A stretch of 64,000 bases of DNA from CAZCAC01 sp964496575 (lineage in GTDB: Bacteria; Planctomycetota; UBA1135; GCA-002686595), in contig CAZCAC010000017.1 of NCBI GenBank assembly GCA_964496575.1, positions 35,673-99,672 of the forward strand, written 5' to 3'. The notes under the pieces were generated by a model that was not told the origin of the DNA, searched no databases, and was given only the letters and a program-made list of their open reading frames with translations. The position numbers were made by a program, and so were the translations under genes. Each line of letters opens with the position of its first letter. Within the stretch, counting starts at the first letter, position 1. Positions 8,377-16,305 of this stretch are shown here, one piece after another.

Positions 8377-10086
8377 GTGACCGAGAACACCGAAGCCGAG
8401 ACCACTCCCCGCGATTTCATCCGCACCCGCGTCGCCGAGGACGTGGCGGCCGGCAAGAACGGCGGCGTGGTCCACACCCGCTTTCCCCCGGAGCCGAACG
8501 GCTACCTGCACATCGGGCACGCCAAGGCGGTCGCCATCAACTTCGGGATCGCGAGGGAATTCGGCGGCCAGTGCAACCTGCGCTTCGACGACACCAATCC
8601 CATCAAGGAAGACCCGGAGTACGTCGCCTCGATCAAGGAGGACATCCGCTGGCTCGGTTTCGACTGGGGGGATCGCGAGTACCACGCCTCCGACTACTTC
8701 GAGCAGCTCTACCAGTACGCGATTCGGCTGATCGAGCTGGGCAAGGCGTACGTCGACGACCTCTCCGCCGAGGAGATCCGTGAGTACCGCGGCACGATCA
8801 CCGAGCCGGGGAGGAACAGCCCGTACCGCGACCGCTCGGTGGAGGAGAATCTCGAGCTGTTCAAGAAGATGCGCGCGGGCGAGTTCGAGGACGGCTCGCA
8901 CGTCTTGCGCGCGAAGATCGACATGACTTCGCCGAACCTGAACATGCGCGACCCCACGCTTTACCGGGTCCGCAAGGTGCGCCACGACCGCACCGGCGAC
9001 GAGTGGCCGATCTACCCGATGTACGACTGGGCTCACGGGCAGTCCGACTCGATCGAGGGGATCACGCACTCCTTGTGCAGCCTGGAGTTCGAGAACCACC
9101 GCCCGCTCTACGACTGGTGCCTCGAGCAGCTCGGCGTCTTCCACCCGCAGCAGATCGAGTTCGCGCGCCTCAACCTCAGCTTCACCGTGCTCTCCAAGCG
9201 CCGCCTGATCGAGCTGGTCGACAAGGGGAAGGTCAGCGGCTGGGACGACCCGCGGATGCCCACCCTCTCGGGGATGCGCCGTCGCGGCTACACCCCCGCC
9301 TCGATCTTGAACTTCATGAAGGGGATCGGCGTCGCCAAGTTCAACAGCACGGTGGAGATGGTGCTCCTGGAGAACGCCTTGCGCGAGGATCTGAACAAGC
9401 ACGCCCCGCGCGCGATGGGCGTACTCGATCCCTTGAAGGTGGTGATCACCAACTACCCCGAGGGCGAGACCGAGGTGCTGGAGGCGGTGAACAACCCCGA
9501 GGACGAGAGCGCGGGCACGCGGACGGTCCCCTTCTCCCGCGAGCTCTACATCGAGCGCGACGACTTCCGGGCGGACCCGCCGAAGAAGTTCTGGCGCCTG
9601 GCGCCGGGCAAGGAGGTCCGCCTGCGCTACGCCTACTACATCACCTGCACCGACTTCGTGACCGACCCCGAGACCGGCGAGGTGACCGAGGTCCACGCCA
9701 CCTACGACCCCGAGACCCGCGGCGGCGACTCCCCCGACGGCCGCAAGGTGAAGGCGACGATGCACTGGGTCTCCGCCCCGCACGCTTTCAACGCCGAGGT
9801 GCGCCTCTACGACCACCTGTTCCGCCGCCCCGATCCGATGAAGGTGCGGAAGGGTGGCCACTTCACCGACAACCTGAACCCCGACTCGCTGAAGGTCCTA
9901 CCCGCCTGCAAGCTGGAACCCTCTCTGAAGGACGCCGAACCGGGCACCCGCATGCAGTTCGAACGCCTGGGCTACTTCTGCGTCGATGCGGTGGACTCGA
10001 AGCCGGGCGCCCCGGTCTTCAACCGGGCGGTCGCCCTGCGCGACTCGTGGGCGAAGATCCAGAAGGCGGAGGGAGAGAAGGGCTAG
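8377..10086 (+). CDS. glnS: Glutaminyl-tRNA synthetase
   Basis: 569 residues from GTG 8377. This class I synthetase charges tRNA-Gln with glutamine. The first signature is FPPEPNGYLHIGHAKA with HIGH at residues 45-48, followed by NLRFDDTNPIKED. The second signature is the KMSKS variant VLSKRRL near 270. Family landmarks WPIYPMYDWAHG and ITHSLCSLEFENHRPLYDW separate it from bacterial GluRS and identify GlnRS. The C-terminal anticodon-binding beta-barrels are present (ATMHWVSAPHAFNAEVRLYD). Length is close to E. coli GlnRS (554). A GlnRS implies that tRNA-Gln is charged directly, at least in part, and does not depend wholly on GatCAB. It is followed by the long palindrome at 10111. Confidence 0.97.
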   Translation: MTENTEAETTPRDFIRTRVAEDVAAGKNGGVVHTRFPPEPNGYLHIGHAKAVAINFGIAREFGGQCNLRFDDTNPIKEDPEYVASIKEDIRWLGFDWGDREYHASDYFEQLYQYAIRLIELGKAYVDDLSAEEIREYRGTITEPGRNSPYRDRSVEENLELFKKMRAGEFEDGSHVLRAKIDMTSPNLNMRDPTLYRVRKVRHDRTGDEWPIYPMYDWAHGQSDSIEGITHSLCSLEFENHRPLYDWCLEQLGVFHPQQIEFARLNLSFTVLSKRRLIELVDKGKVSGWDDPRMPTLSGMRRRGYTPASILNFMKGIGVAKFNSTVEMVLLENALREDLNKHAPRAMGVLDPLKVVITNYPEGETEVLEAVNNPEDESAGTRTVPFSRELYIERDDFRADPPKKFWRLAPGKEVRLRYAYYITCTDFVTDPETGEVTEVHATYDPETRGGDSPDGRKVKATMHWVSAPHAFNAEVRLYDHLFRRPDPMKVRKGGHFTDNLNPDSLKVLPACKLEPSLKDAEPGTRMQFERLGYFCVDAVDSKPGAPVFNRAVALRDSWAKIQKAEGEKG

Positions 10087-10110
10087 AACACGAAGCGAGT
10101 ATGCGCTGAA

Positions 10111-10324
10111 CGCCTCGATAGCATCACGGCAGCACCTACGATTCTGGCAACCAGAGATTAACCACAGAGGACACAGAGGTCACAGAGAGGAAAAGAAGAG
10201 CCAGTACCGGATCCGGAACCGGATCCGGTGCTGGCTCTTCTTTTCCTCTCTGTGACCTCTGTGTCCTCTGTGGTTAATCTCTGGTTGCCAGAATCGTAGG
10301 TGCTGCCGTGATGCTATCGAGGCG
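10111..10324. repeat. 214-bp near-perfect palindrome (106-bp stem, 2-nt loop)
   Basis: Positions 10111-10216 are the reverse complement of 10219-10324 around an AA centre at 10217-10218. I find one non-Watson-Crick pair in 106 (T10205/G10230, which would be a G-U wobble in RNA). Short extra pairing continues outward (10103-10107 with 10328-10332). Each arm carries the tract ACCACAGAGGACACAGAGG followed by TCACAGAGAGGAAAAG and, at the tip, GGATCC. It lies in the 274-base gap between convergent genes glnS and the dehydrogenase, where it could act as a bidirectional terminator. Direct or inverted CACAGAGG tracts of this style occur in intergenic DNA of several bacterial phyla to my recollection; no mobility gene is present here. 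Confidence 0.95.
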
Positions 10325-10348
10325 TCTAGCGCCGTTTCACTCCATCTC

Positions 10349-10375
10349 GGCGTCTACGCCTCAAGCGTAGACGCC
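10349..10375. terminator. Perfect 11-bp hairpin over the stop codon of the downstream dehydrogenase
   Basis: GGCGTCTACGC (10349-10359) pairs with GCGTAGACGCC (10365-10375) around a 5-base loop. The minus-strand dehydrogenase stop codon (10361-10363) lies in the loop, so the last codons form one arm. No T-tract follows on either strand, so intrinsic termination is uncertain; a role in mRNA 3'-end protection is possible. Confidence 0.5.
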
Positions 10376-11668
10376 CCGCACCGCATCCGCCGTCGCGACC
10401 CGCGACACGGCCAGGATGCTCGCCGCCTTGCGCAGCCGAATGTCCCGCTCCTCCTCGACCTCGATCGCCGAGTTCCACGCCTCGGTCATGAACCGGCGCA
10501 GGCGCTTGTTGATCACCGGGTCGATCCACGAAAAGCCCATCCGGTTCTGCACCCACTCGAAGTAGCTGAGCACCACTCCGCCGCCGTTGGCCAGGATGTC
10601 CGGTACCACCGGGATGCCGCGGTCCGCCAGGATGTGGTCGGCGGGATTCGAAATCGGACCGTGGGCGCCCTCGACCACCAGCCGGGCCCGGATCGTATCG
10701 GCGTTGTGGGAGTGAATCGTATTGGCCACCGCGCAGGGGATCAGCACATCGCACTCGCACGCGAGCAGGTCCGCGTTGGTCCCTTCTTCCCCGGGACCCT
10801 CGTAGTCCTCGAAGGTGCCCTTCTCGGCGTTCCACTCGAGCAGGCCGGGAACGTCCAGGCCGTCCTCGCACAGGAGCGCGCCGAAGACGTCGGAGATGCC
10901 CACCACCCGGTGGCCGTCCTCTACCAGGATTCGGGCGAGGTTGCCGCCGACCATCCCCGCGCCCTGGATCGCGACGCGCAAGGTACGATGCGGCAGCTCG
11001 TAGCGTTCGGTGGCCAGGCGCAGGATCACGCGGATCCCCTGGGCGACCGCGTCGTGGTGACCGCGCGTGCCGCCCATCGCGATCGGCTTGCCGGTCACTG
11101 CGGCGTTCGCGGTGGCGCGCGCGTGCGAGCTGACCGTGTCCAGCACCCAGGCCATCACCTGTTCGTCGGCGTGCACGTCCGGCGCGAAGACGTCGCGGTC
11201 GGGGCCGATGTCCGCGAGCAGGTTCGCGGTGTAGCGGCGTACGGCCCGCTCCAGCTCGCCGCGGCTGTGTTGCCGCGAGTTGATCCGGATCCCACCCGCC
11301 GACCCGCCGAAGGGGATGTTCAGGACGGCGCACTTCCAGGTCATCCACGCCGCCAGCGCACGCAGCTCGTCGATCTTCAGCGCCTTCTGCAGGCGCAGCG
11401 GACCGAGGAACGGCCCCAGCCCCGCGTTGTGCTGGATGCGATAGCCGTCGAAGACCGTCACCGAGCCGTCGTCGAGGCGCACCGGGATCGCCACGGTGAT
11501 CTCGCGATCGGGCTTGCGCAGGATCGCATAGGCGTTGCGATCGACGCCCAGCTCGTGCGCCGCCTCGTCGAACGTGCTCATCATCGTCGCGAACGGCGTC
11601 TCGTCGTCCAGCAACGGAGTGCTGGGCAAGAGGTCGTCGAGCTCGTCGTCGATGATCGGTTCGTCCAT
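10361..11668 (-). CDS. Glu/Leu/Phe/Val dehydrogenase paralogue lacking catalytic lysines
   Basis: 435 residues. The overall fold is that of hexameric glutamate dehydrogenases: substrate domain, then a Rossmann domain with VAIQGAGMVGGNLARIL near 235. The active site is altered. Where the family has GP-x-KGG-x-R this protein has GPFLGPLR, with L88 in place of the substrate-binding lysine. Where it has GG-x-KGG this one has GGSAGG, with A124 in place of the catalytic lysine. The middle lysine (MTWKC, K112) and the catalytic aspartate (FAPD, D164) remain. Two of four key residues are therefore lost, so dehydrogenase activity is doubtful. It follows its paralogue by 16 bases on the same strand and may form a mixed oligomer with it as a regulatory subunit, as described for Thermus GdhA/GdhB. 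That role is inference. Confidence 0.85.
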   Translation of the reverse strand: MDEPIIDDELDDLLPSTPLLDDETPFATMMSTFDEAAHELGVDRNAYAILRKPDREITVAIPVRLDDGSVTVFDGYRIQHNAGLGPFLGPLRLQKALKIDELRALAAWMTWKCAVLNIPFGGSAGGIRINSRQHSRGELERAVRRYTANLLADIGPDRDVFAPDVHADEQVMAWVLDTVSSHARATANAAVTGKPIAMGGTRGHHDAVAQGIRVILRLATERYELPHRTLRVAIQGAGMVGGNLARILVEDGHRVVGISDVFGALLCEDGLDVPGLLEWNAEKGTFEDYEGPGEEGTNADLLACECDVLIPCAVANTIHSHNADTIRARLVVEGAHGPISNPADHILADRGIPVVPDILANGGGVVLSYFEWVQNRMGFSWIDPVINKRLRRFMTEAWNSAIEVEEERDIRLRKAASILAVSRVATADAVRGVYA

Positions 11669-11684
11669 CAGACGGGGCGGCGGA

Positions 11685-12971
11685 TCAGCAGAAGAGCCCG
11701 CGCATCTTGTACACGCTGGCCACGCGGTCGATGGCGAGGACGTAGGCTGCCGTACGCAGCGAGATCTCGTGGTCCAGCGCGGTCTGGTTGACCTCGCCGA
11801 ACGCCTTGACCATCGCCTGCTCCAGGCGCGTGTTCACCATCTCCTCGGTCCAGAAGTAGCCCATGCGATCCTGGACCCATTCGAAGTAGCTCACCGTCAC
11901 GCCGCCGACGTTGGCCAGGATGTCGGGCACGACCACGATCCCGCGATCGTCGAGGATCTCCTGCGCCGCCGCCGTGGTCGGGCCGTTGGCGCCCTCGACG
12001 ATCAGCTTGGCGCGGATGCGCTCCGCGTTCCGCGAGGTGATCTGGTTCTGGGTGGCGGCGGGGATCAGGAGGTCGCAGTCGAGCTGCAGTTGCTCCGAGT
12101 TGGGGATGTGCTCCGCTTCGGGGTAGCCCTCCAGCCGCCGGTGCACGCGCAGGTGCTCCAGCACCTCGGGCACGTCGAGACCCTTCTCGTCGTAGAGGCT
12201 GCCGAAGGTGTCGCTCATCGAGACGATCTGATAGCCCTCGCGGTAGAGGAGCAGCGCCCCGATGCCGCCGACGTTCCCCGATCCTTGAACCACGACGCGC
12301 GTGTTCTCGGGGCGGCGGCCCAGCTTCTTCATCGCCTCGCGACAGACCAGCATCACCCCGCGCCCGGTCGCCTCCTGGCGCCCGCGGCTGCCGCCGATCG
12401 AGATCGGCTTGCCGGTGACCACGCCGGTCGTGGTGCTGCGGACGTGCATGGAGTAGGTGTCCATCATCCACGCCATGGTCCGCTCGTTGGTGTTCCGGTC
12501 CGGCGCCGGCACGTCGCGATCGGGCCCGAGGACGTCGATGATCGCCACCGTGTAGCGGCGGGTGATCATCTCCAGCTCGCGATCGGAGAGCTCTCGCGGA
12601 TCGCAGACGACCCCGCCGTTGCCGCCGCCGAAGGGGATGTCGACGACCGAGCACTTCCAGGTCATCCACGCGGCCAGCGCGCGCATCTCGTCGAGGTTGA
12701 CGTTGGGCGCGAAGCGGATGCCGCCCTTGCACGGGCCGCGCAGGAAGTTGTGCTGGACGCGATAGCCGGTGAAGACCTTGGTCGTGCCGTCGTCGAGCAG
12801 GACGGGAAGCGCGACGGTCAGCTCGCGTTCCGGCCGGCGCAACACCTCGCGCAACCCCGCATCGAGGTCCAGGACATCCGCGGCGCTGTCGAAGAGCTGA
12901 GCCATCGACAGGAACGGGTTGAACTCGTCAAGCGCCTGAGCGGATCGTGCGACGGCGTGTCCGTTCGACAT
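11685..12971 (-). CDS. Glu/Leu/Phe/Val dehydrogenase with Asn at the catalytic lysine position
   Basis: 428 residues from ATG 12971 (MSNGHAVARS); a longer in-frame start at 13082 would add a Ser/Arg-rich stretch without family resemblance. The dehydrogenase pattern is strong: GPCKGGIRFAP with K82, MTWKCSVVDIPFGGGNGG with K106 but N118 where the catalytic lysine of GG-x-KGG normally sits, DVPAPDRNTNERTMAWMMD with D158, and the Rossmann motif VVVQGSGNVGG. Three of four active-site residues are kept. Either the chemistry differs, the substrate differs, or activity is low. The enzyme would interconvert an amino acid and a 2-oxo acid with NAD(P)H. It is the first gene of a two-gene operon with the more degenerate paralogue. 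Identity between the two is substantial along their length, so they arose by duplication. Confidence 0.88.
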   Translation of the reverse strand: MSNGHAVARSAQALDEFNPFLSMAQLFDSAADVLDLDAGLREVLRRPERELTVALPVLLDDGTTKVFTGYRVQHNFLRGPCKGGIRFAPNVNLDEMRALAAWMTWKCSVVDIPFGGGNGGVVCDPRELSDRELEMITRRYTVAIIDVLGPDRDVPAPDRNTNERTMAWMMDTYSMHVRSTTTGVVTGKPISIGGSRGRQEATGRGVMLVCREAMKKLGRRPENTRVVVQGSGNVGGIGALLLYREGYQIVSMSDTFGSLYDEKGLDVPEVLEHLRVHRRLEGYPEAEHIPNSEQLQLDCDLLIPAATQNQITSRNAERIRAKLIVEGANGPTTAAAQEILDDRGIVVVPDILANVGGVTVSYFEWVQDRMGYFWTEEMVNTRLEQAMVKAFGEVNQTALDHEISLRTAAYVLAIDRVASVYKMRGLFC

Positions 12972-13255
12972 GTTGGCGGGGTGAGGGTCCCAGGAGTTTC
13001 GAGAAGGAGGCCGCGACAGGGATCGGCGCTCTCGCCGAGAAGGTGTATTCGAGTTCCCACGCCTCTCGGTGGAAAGCCCCAAGTCGGCACTTTTTTATCG
13101 GTTTCGTCGATGAAGGCGACTCCTTCGACTTTTGCGCTCGTCACCGGCCCGCTCACCGAGCACAATCCCACCGACATTCGGCCCGACCTGATCCGACCGG
13201 GCCGGGGAGTAATCCGATCGTCACCTCCAGCGAAGTACGAACACCAGGTGGGCAC

Positions 13256-14260
13256 TTGGTCGTACGGCTGCCCAACTGGGTCGGCGACCTGGTGATGGCC
13301 ACGCCGGTTCTCGATGCCGCGGCGCGCGACGATCGCTGGAGCGAGGTGCACTTCCTGCTCCGGGCGCACCTCGCCCCGATGCTCGCCGATGCCCCCTGGG
13401 CCGACCGGCTGGCCCTGGTGAAGGGCTCCCGGGAGGAGGTCGCGCGCTACCGCGAGCTGGAGCCGGACGCGGTCCTGCTCCTCTCCAACTCCTTCGGGGC
13501 GCTGTGGCGCTCCCTCGGGTCGGGCGCGAAGTGGCGTGGAGGAGCCGCCCTCTCGGCGCGGCGCTGGCTCCTGACCCACAGCGTGGTACCGCCGACACGC
13601 GCCGGCCGCCGGGTGCCCGCTCCGACCGCGCACCTGCACCGCGACGTCGCCGGGCTGTTCGGGATCCTCACCCCCTCGCTGCACCCGCTCTTGTGGGTAC
13701 GACCGGAGCTCTCGGCGCAGGTCGGGGAGGAGCTCGCCGGGGCTGGCCTCGAGGCGGGCGAGCCCTACGTGCTCTGCTGCCCGGGCGCGGCCTTCGGCGC
13801 GGCGAAGCTGTGGCCGCCGCGGCACTTCGCCGCGGTGCTCGATCGGTTGCACGCGCGGCTGGGCTGGCGCGCGGTGATCGGCGGCGGGCCCGGCGAGGAG
13901 CCCCTGATGCGGGCGGTGGCCGAGGCCTGCGAGCACGATTGCCTCGACCTCTCCGAGGCGCCGCGCGACCTGGAGCGGCTCAAGGCGCAGGTGAAAGGCG
14001 CTTCGTTCCTCCTGGTGGGGGACTCCGGCCCGCGCTGGGTGGCGGCCGCGTTCGACGTGCCGTGCGTCACGGTGATGGGACCGAACTTCCCCGAGCTCAC
14101 CGCGACGTCGCTGGAATGCTGTCGCGTGGTTCGCCTCGAGGGGCTGGAGTGTTCTCCCTGCCTCTCCCGTCGCTGTCCGCTCGACCACCACCGCTGCATG
14201 GAGGAGCTCGAACCCTCCGCGGTGATCGAGGCGGCGCTGGAGCTCTGCGGAGGGGAGTGA
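13256..14260 (+). CDS. Glycosyltransferase family 9 (heptosyltransferase-like)
   Basis: 334 residues if started at TTG 13256, giving MVVRLPNWVGDLVMATPVL, the typical N-terminus of WaaF/WaaC enzymes. AGGTGG at 13245-13250 sits five bases upstream and supports this start; no ATG or GTG lies nearby in frame. The donor-site half shows CCPGAAFGAAKLWPPRHFAAVLD and later LLVGDSGPRWVAAAFDVPCVTVMGP, the GT9 D-x-GP-x-H-like segment with Arg-Trp replacing the usual Met/His. GT9 enzymes add ADP-heptose or related sugars to lipid A core or other glycans. It is separated from the next GT9 gene by four bases. Role in outer-membrane glycan assembly is likely; the exact sugar is unknown. Confidence 0.85.
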   Translation: MVVRLPNWVGDLVMATPVLDAAARDDRWSEVHFLLRAHLAPMLADAPWADRLALVKGSREEVARYRELEPDAVLLLSNSFGALWRSLGSGAKWRGGAALSARRWLLTHSVVPPTRAGRRVPAPTAHLHRDVAGLFGILTPSLHPLLWVRPELSAQVGEELAGAGLEAGEPYVLCCPGAAFGAAKLWPPRHFAAVLDRLHARLGWRAVIGGGPGEEPLMRAVAEACEHDCLDLSEAPRDLERLKAQVKGASFLLVGDSGPRWVAAAFDVPCVTVMGPNFPELTATSLECCRVVRLEGLECSPCLSRRCPLDHHRCMEELEPSAVIEAALELCGGE

Positions 14261-14264
14261 GGCG

Positions 14265-15368
14265 ATGGCCCGTCTCGCTCCCGGGGACTCGCTGCTCGTG
14301 CGCCTGCCCGCGTGGCTCGGCGACCTGGTGATGAGCGAGCCGACGCTCTTCGCGCTGACGGATGCACTGCGGCGTGGGAGATTGCGCGCGCTCTCGTTCG
14401 CGGGGCCGGAGCGTTTCTACGAGCTGCTCGACACGCGTTTCGAAGGGGTGCGCCTCCTCGGTGAAGGGGAGAGCTGGGCCGGGCACGACGCCGCGCTCTT
14501 TCTCGACGGCTCGATGCGGAGCGTGTGGCGAGCGGCACGCGCGGGGATCCCGCAGCGAGTGGGCTGGTTCAGTGGAGGACGCGAGCTCTTCCTCACCGGC
14601 GGCTTTCGCCCCGCGCTCGAGCGAGGGGAGATCGCGCTGACGCTGGGTCGCCGGGGGCGGTGGCCGCGACGCTTGCCGCGGCCGTTCGGCGCGGCTTGCG
14701 CGGAGCTGTGCGGGGTGCTCGGCGTGGCGGTGGTGGAACGTCCGCCGCGACTCTCGCCCGGGGAGGTGGGCGGGCGCGCGGCGGGCGCACGGCTCGTGGG
14801 CCTCGGGCTGGACGCGGGTGAGCCGTACCTCGTGCTCGACGCCTCCGCCCGCCCGGGATCGGCGAAGGGGGCTCCTCCCGAGCTGTGGGCGTCGGTGCTG
14901 GAGGGGCTGCGCGAGGTCGATTCGCCGCCGGTCCTCTTGCTGACCGCGCCCGGGGAGGAGGCCGTCGCGAGGCGGGTCCTGGAGCTCTCGGGGGAGGGGA
15001 GCGCGTCGCTGGTCGCCGATCCGCCGCCTGCGCTCGGTGAGCTGCTCGCGTTGATCGGCGGGGCGGTGCTGTTCCTCGGCGCCGACAGCGGCCCGCGGCA
15101 TCTCGCCGTGGCGACCGCGCGCCCGCTGGTGGTTCTCTTCGGTCCGAGCGATCCGCGGCACACGGCCGATCACCTCGCGCATCAGAGCTCCTCGAGGCTG
15201 GAGCTCCCCTGCGCGCCGTGTCACCAGGAGGTGTGTCCGCTGGAGGGGGAGGAGCACGGCGCGTGCCTGGCGCGGCTCGATCCGGCGCGAATCGTCGTCG
15301 CGGTTAGCGAGCAGCTCGAATTGGCGGCTCGTGCCTCGGGCGGGCGCGCTGCCGGTGCGGTACCCTGA
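14265..15368 (+). CDS. Glycosyltransferase family 9, second copy
   Basis: 367 residues. The start LLVRLPAWLGDLVMSEPTLFAL mirrors the preceding gene. The donor-site segment is VLFLGADSGPRHLAVATARPLVVLFGPSDPRHTADH, a good GT9 signature with the SGPRHLA motif intact, in contrast to the altered one in the upstream paralogue. ELPCAPCHQEVCPLEGEEHGACL near 320 matches the C-x2-C-x4-C pattern that heptosyltransferases often carry. It overlaps nothing but is four bases after the first GT9 gene, so both are translated from one message. The first gene may be the acceptor-specific partner. The C-terminal 30 residues are Ala/Gly-rich and probably disordered. Confidence 0.85.
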   Translation: MARLAPGDSLLVRLPAWLGDLVMSEPTLFALTDALRRGRLRALSFAGPERFYELLDTRFEGVRLLGEGESWAGHDAALFLDGSMRSVWRAARAGIPQRVGWFSGGRELFLTGGFRPALERGEIALTLGRRGRWPRRLPRPFGAACAELCGVLGVAVVERPPRLSPGEVGGRAAGARLVGLGLDAGEPYLVLDASARPGSAKGAPPELWASVLEGLREVDSPPVLLLTAPGEEAVARRVLELSGEGSASLVADPPPALGELLALIGGAVLFLGADSGPRHLAVATARPLVVLFGPSDPRHTADHLAHQSSSRLELPCAPCHQEVCPLEGEEHGACLARLDPARIVVAVSEQLELAARASGGRAAGAVP

Positions 15369-15376
15369 CGGCCATC

Positions 15377-16216
15377 ATGAGCAAGACCCCCGACCTTCAG
15401 GCGATCCTCGACGGCTTTCCCCCCGACGTTCCCTTTTCCCCCGAGCTGGTCAGCTGCCGCCGCGAGGGCCACCTCGCCTGGGTGACGATCGAGCGACCCG
15501 AGGTGATGAACTGTCTCTCCTTCGCGACCTTGCGGCGCATGCGCACGCTGGTCGCGGAGCTGCACGTGGATAGAGACGTGCGCTGCGTGCTCTTCACCGG
15601 GGCGGGGGAGAAAGCGTTCTGTGCCGGCGCGGACCTGAAGGAGCGCAAGGCGATGCCGGTCGAGCGGGTGCCGATCTTCTTGCGGAACAACACCGCGCTG
15701 ATGGGGGACATCGCGGCGTTACCCATGCCGACGATCGCGGTGGTCAACGGGTTTGCGCTCGGTGGGGGGACGGAGATGATCCTCGCCTGCGATCTGCGCA
15801 TCGCCGCGGCGAATGCGACGTTCGGCTTGCCGGAAACCGCCCTGGCGATCATTCCCGGCGCGGGAGGGACGCAGCGGCTCTCCCGGCTGATCGGCGCATC
15901 GCGGGCCAAGGACCTGATCCTGACCGCGCGCCGCGTCGACGCGGAGGAGGCGTTGTCGCTCGGTCTGGTCAATCGGGTGGCCGAGGCGGGAAAGCTGGTC
16001 GATTGCGCGATCGAGCTCGCGGAGAAGATCGCCGGCAATGGGCCGGTTGCGGTGCGCGCGGCGAAAGAGTCGATCGATCGGGGGTTGGAAGGGACGATCG
16101 AGGAGGGGCTGGTGGTGGAGGGGGAGTGCTATGAGAAGGTCTTGAACACCAGTGATCGCCTCGAGGCGCTGGAGGCGTTCGCGCAGAAGCGCAAGCCGGT
16201 GTTCAAGGGGGAGTGA
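15377..16216 (+). CDS. Enoyl-CoA hydratase/isomerase family protein
   Basis: 279 residues. The crotonase core is clear: AWVTIERPEVMNCLSF, then KAFCAGADLKERKAM (oxyanion hole), NGFALGGGTEMILACDLRIA with the first catalytic Glu, and FGLPETALAIIPGAGGTQRLSRLIG with the second catalytic Glu. Both acidic residues are kept, which favours hydratase activity; AUH-type 3-methylglutaconyl-CoA hydratases and short-chain enoyl-CoA hydratases share this layout. The gene lies eight bases after the second GT9 gene, which is odd company and suggests read-through expression more than a shared pathway. No other beta-oxidation or leucine-catabolism gene lies nearby. Confidence 0.9.
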   Translation: MSKTPDLQAILDGFPPDVPFSPELVSCRREGHLAWVTIERPEVMNCLSFATLRRMRTLVAELHVDRDVRCVLFTGAGEKAFCAGADLKERKAMPVERVPIFLRNNTALMGDIAALPMPTIAVVNGFALGGGTEMILACDLRIAAANATFGLPETALAIIPGAGGTQRLSRLIGASRAKDLILTARRVDAEEALSLGLVNRVAEAGKLVDCAIELAEKIAGNGPVAVRAAKESIDRGLEGTIEEGLVVEGECYEKVLNTSDRLEALEAFAQKRKPVFKGE

Positions 16217-16231
16217 GCTGGGGCGGTTGGG

Positions 16232-16250
16232 CGTTCGCCGAAGGCGGACG
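16232..16250. terminator. Candidate hairpin between convergent genes
   Basis: CGTTCGCC (16232-16239) pairs with GGCGGACG (16243-16250) with one mismatch and a GAA loop. It lies just after the enoyl-CoA hydratase stop and before the convergent radical SAM gene. It is GC-rich without a clear T-tract, so intrinsic termination is only plausible. Confidence 0.35.
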
Positions 16251-16305
16251 GGACGCCGGCCCTTCCAGCGGACCCCAATCCCGCACCGCGGACCTTCCCA
16301 ACCAG

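Noticed and set aside
7075..9861. 928-codon minus-strand frame opposite rlmN and glnS
   Set aside because: Entirely antisense to two clearly identified genes and without any domain.
10111..10324. Palindrome as a CRISPR repeat or tRNA region
   Set aside because: Only one inverted pair is present, with no spacers and no cloverleaf.
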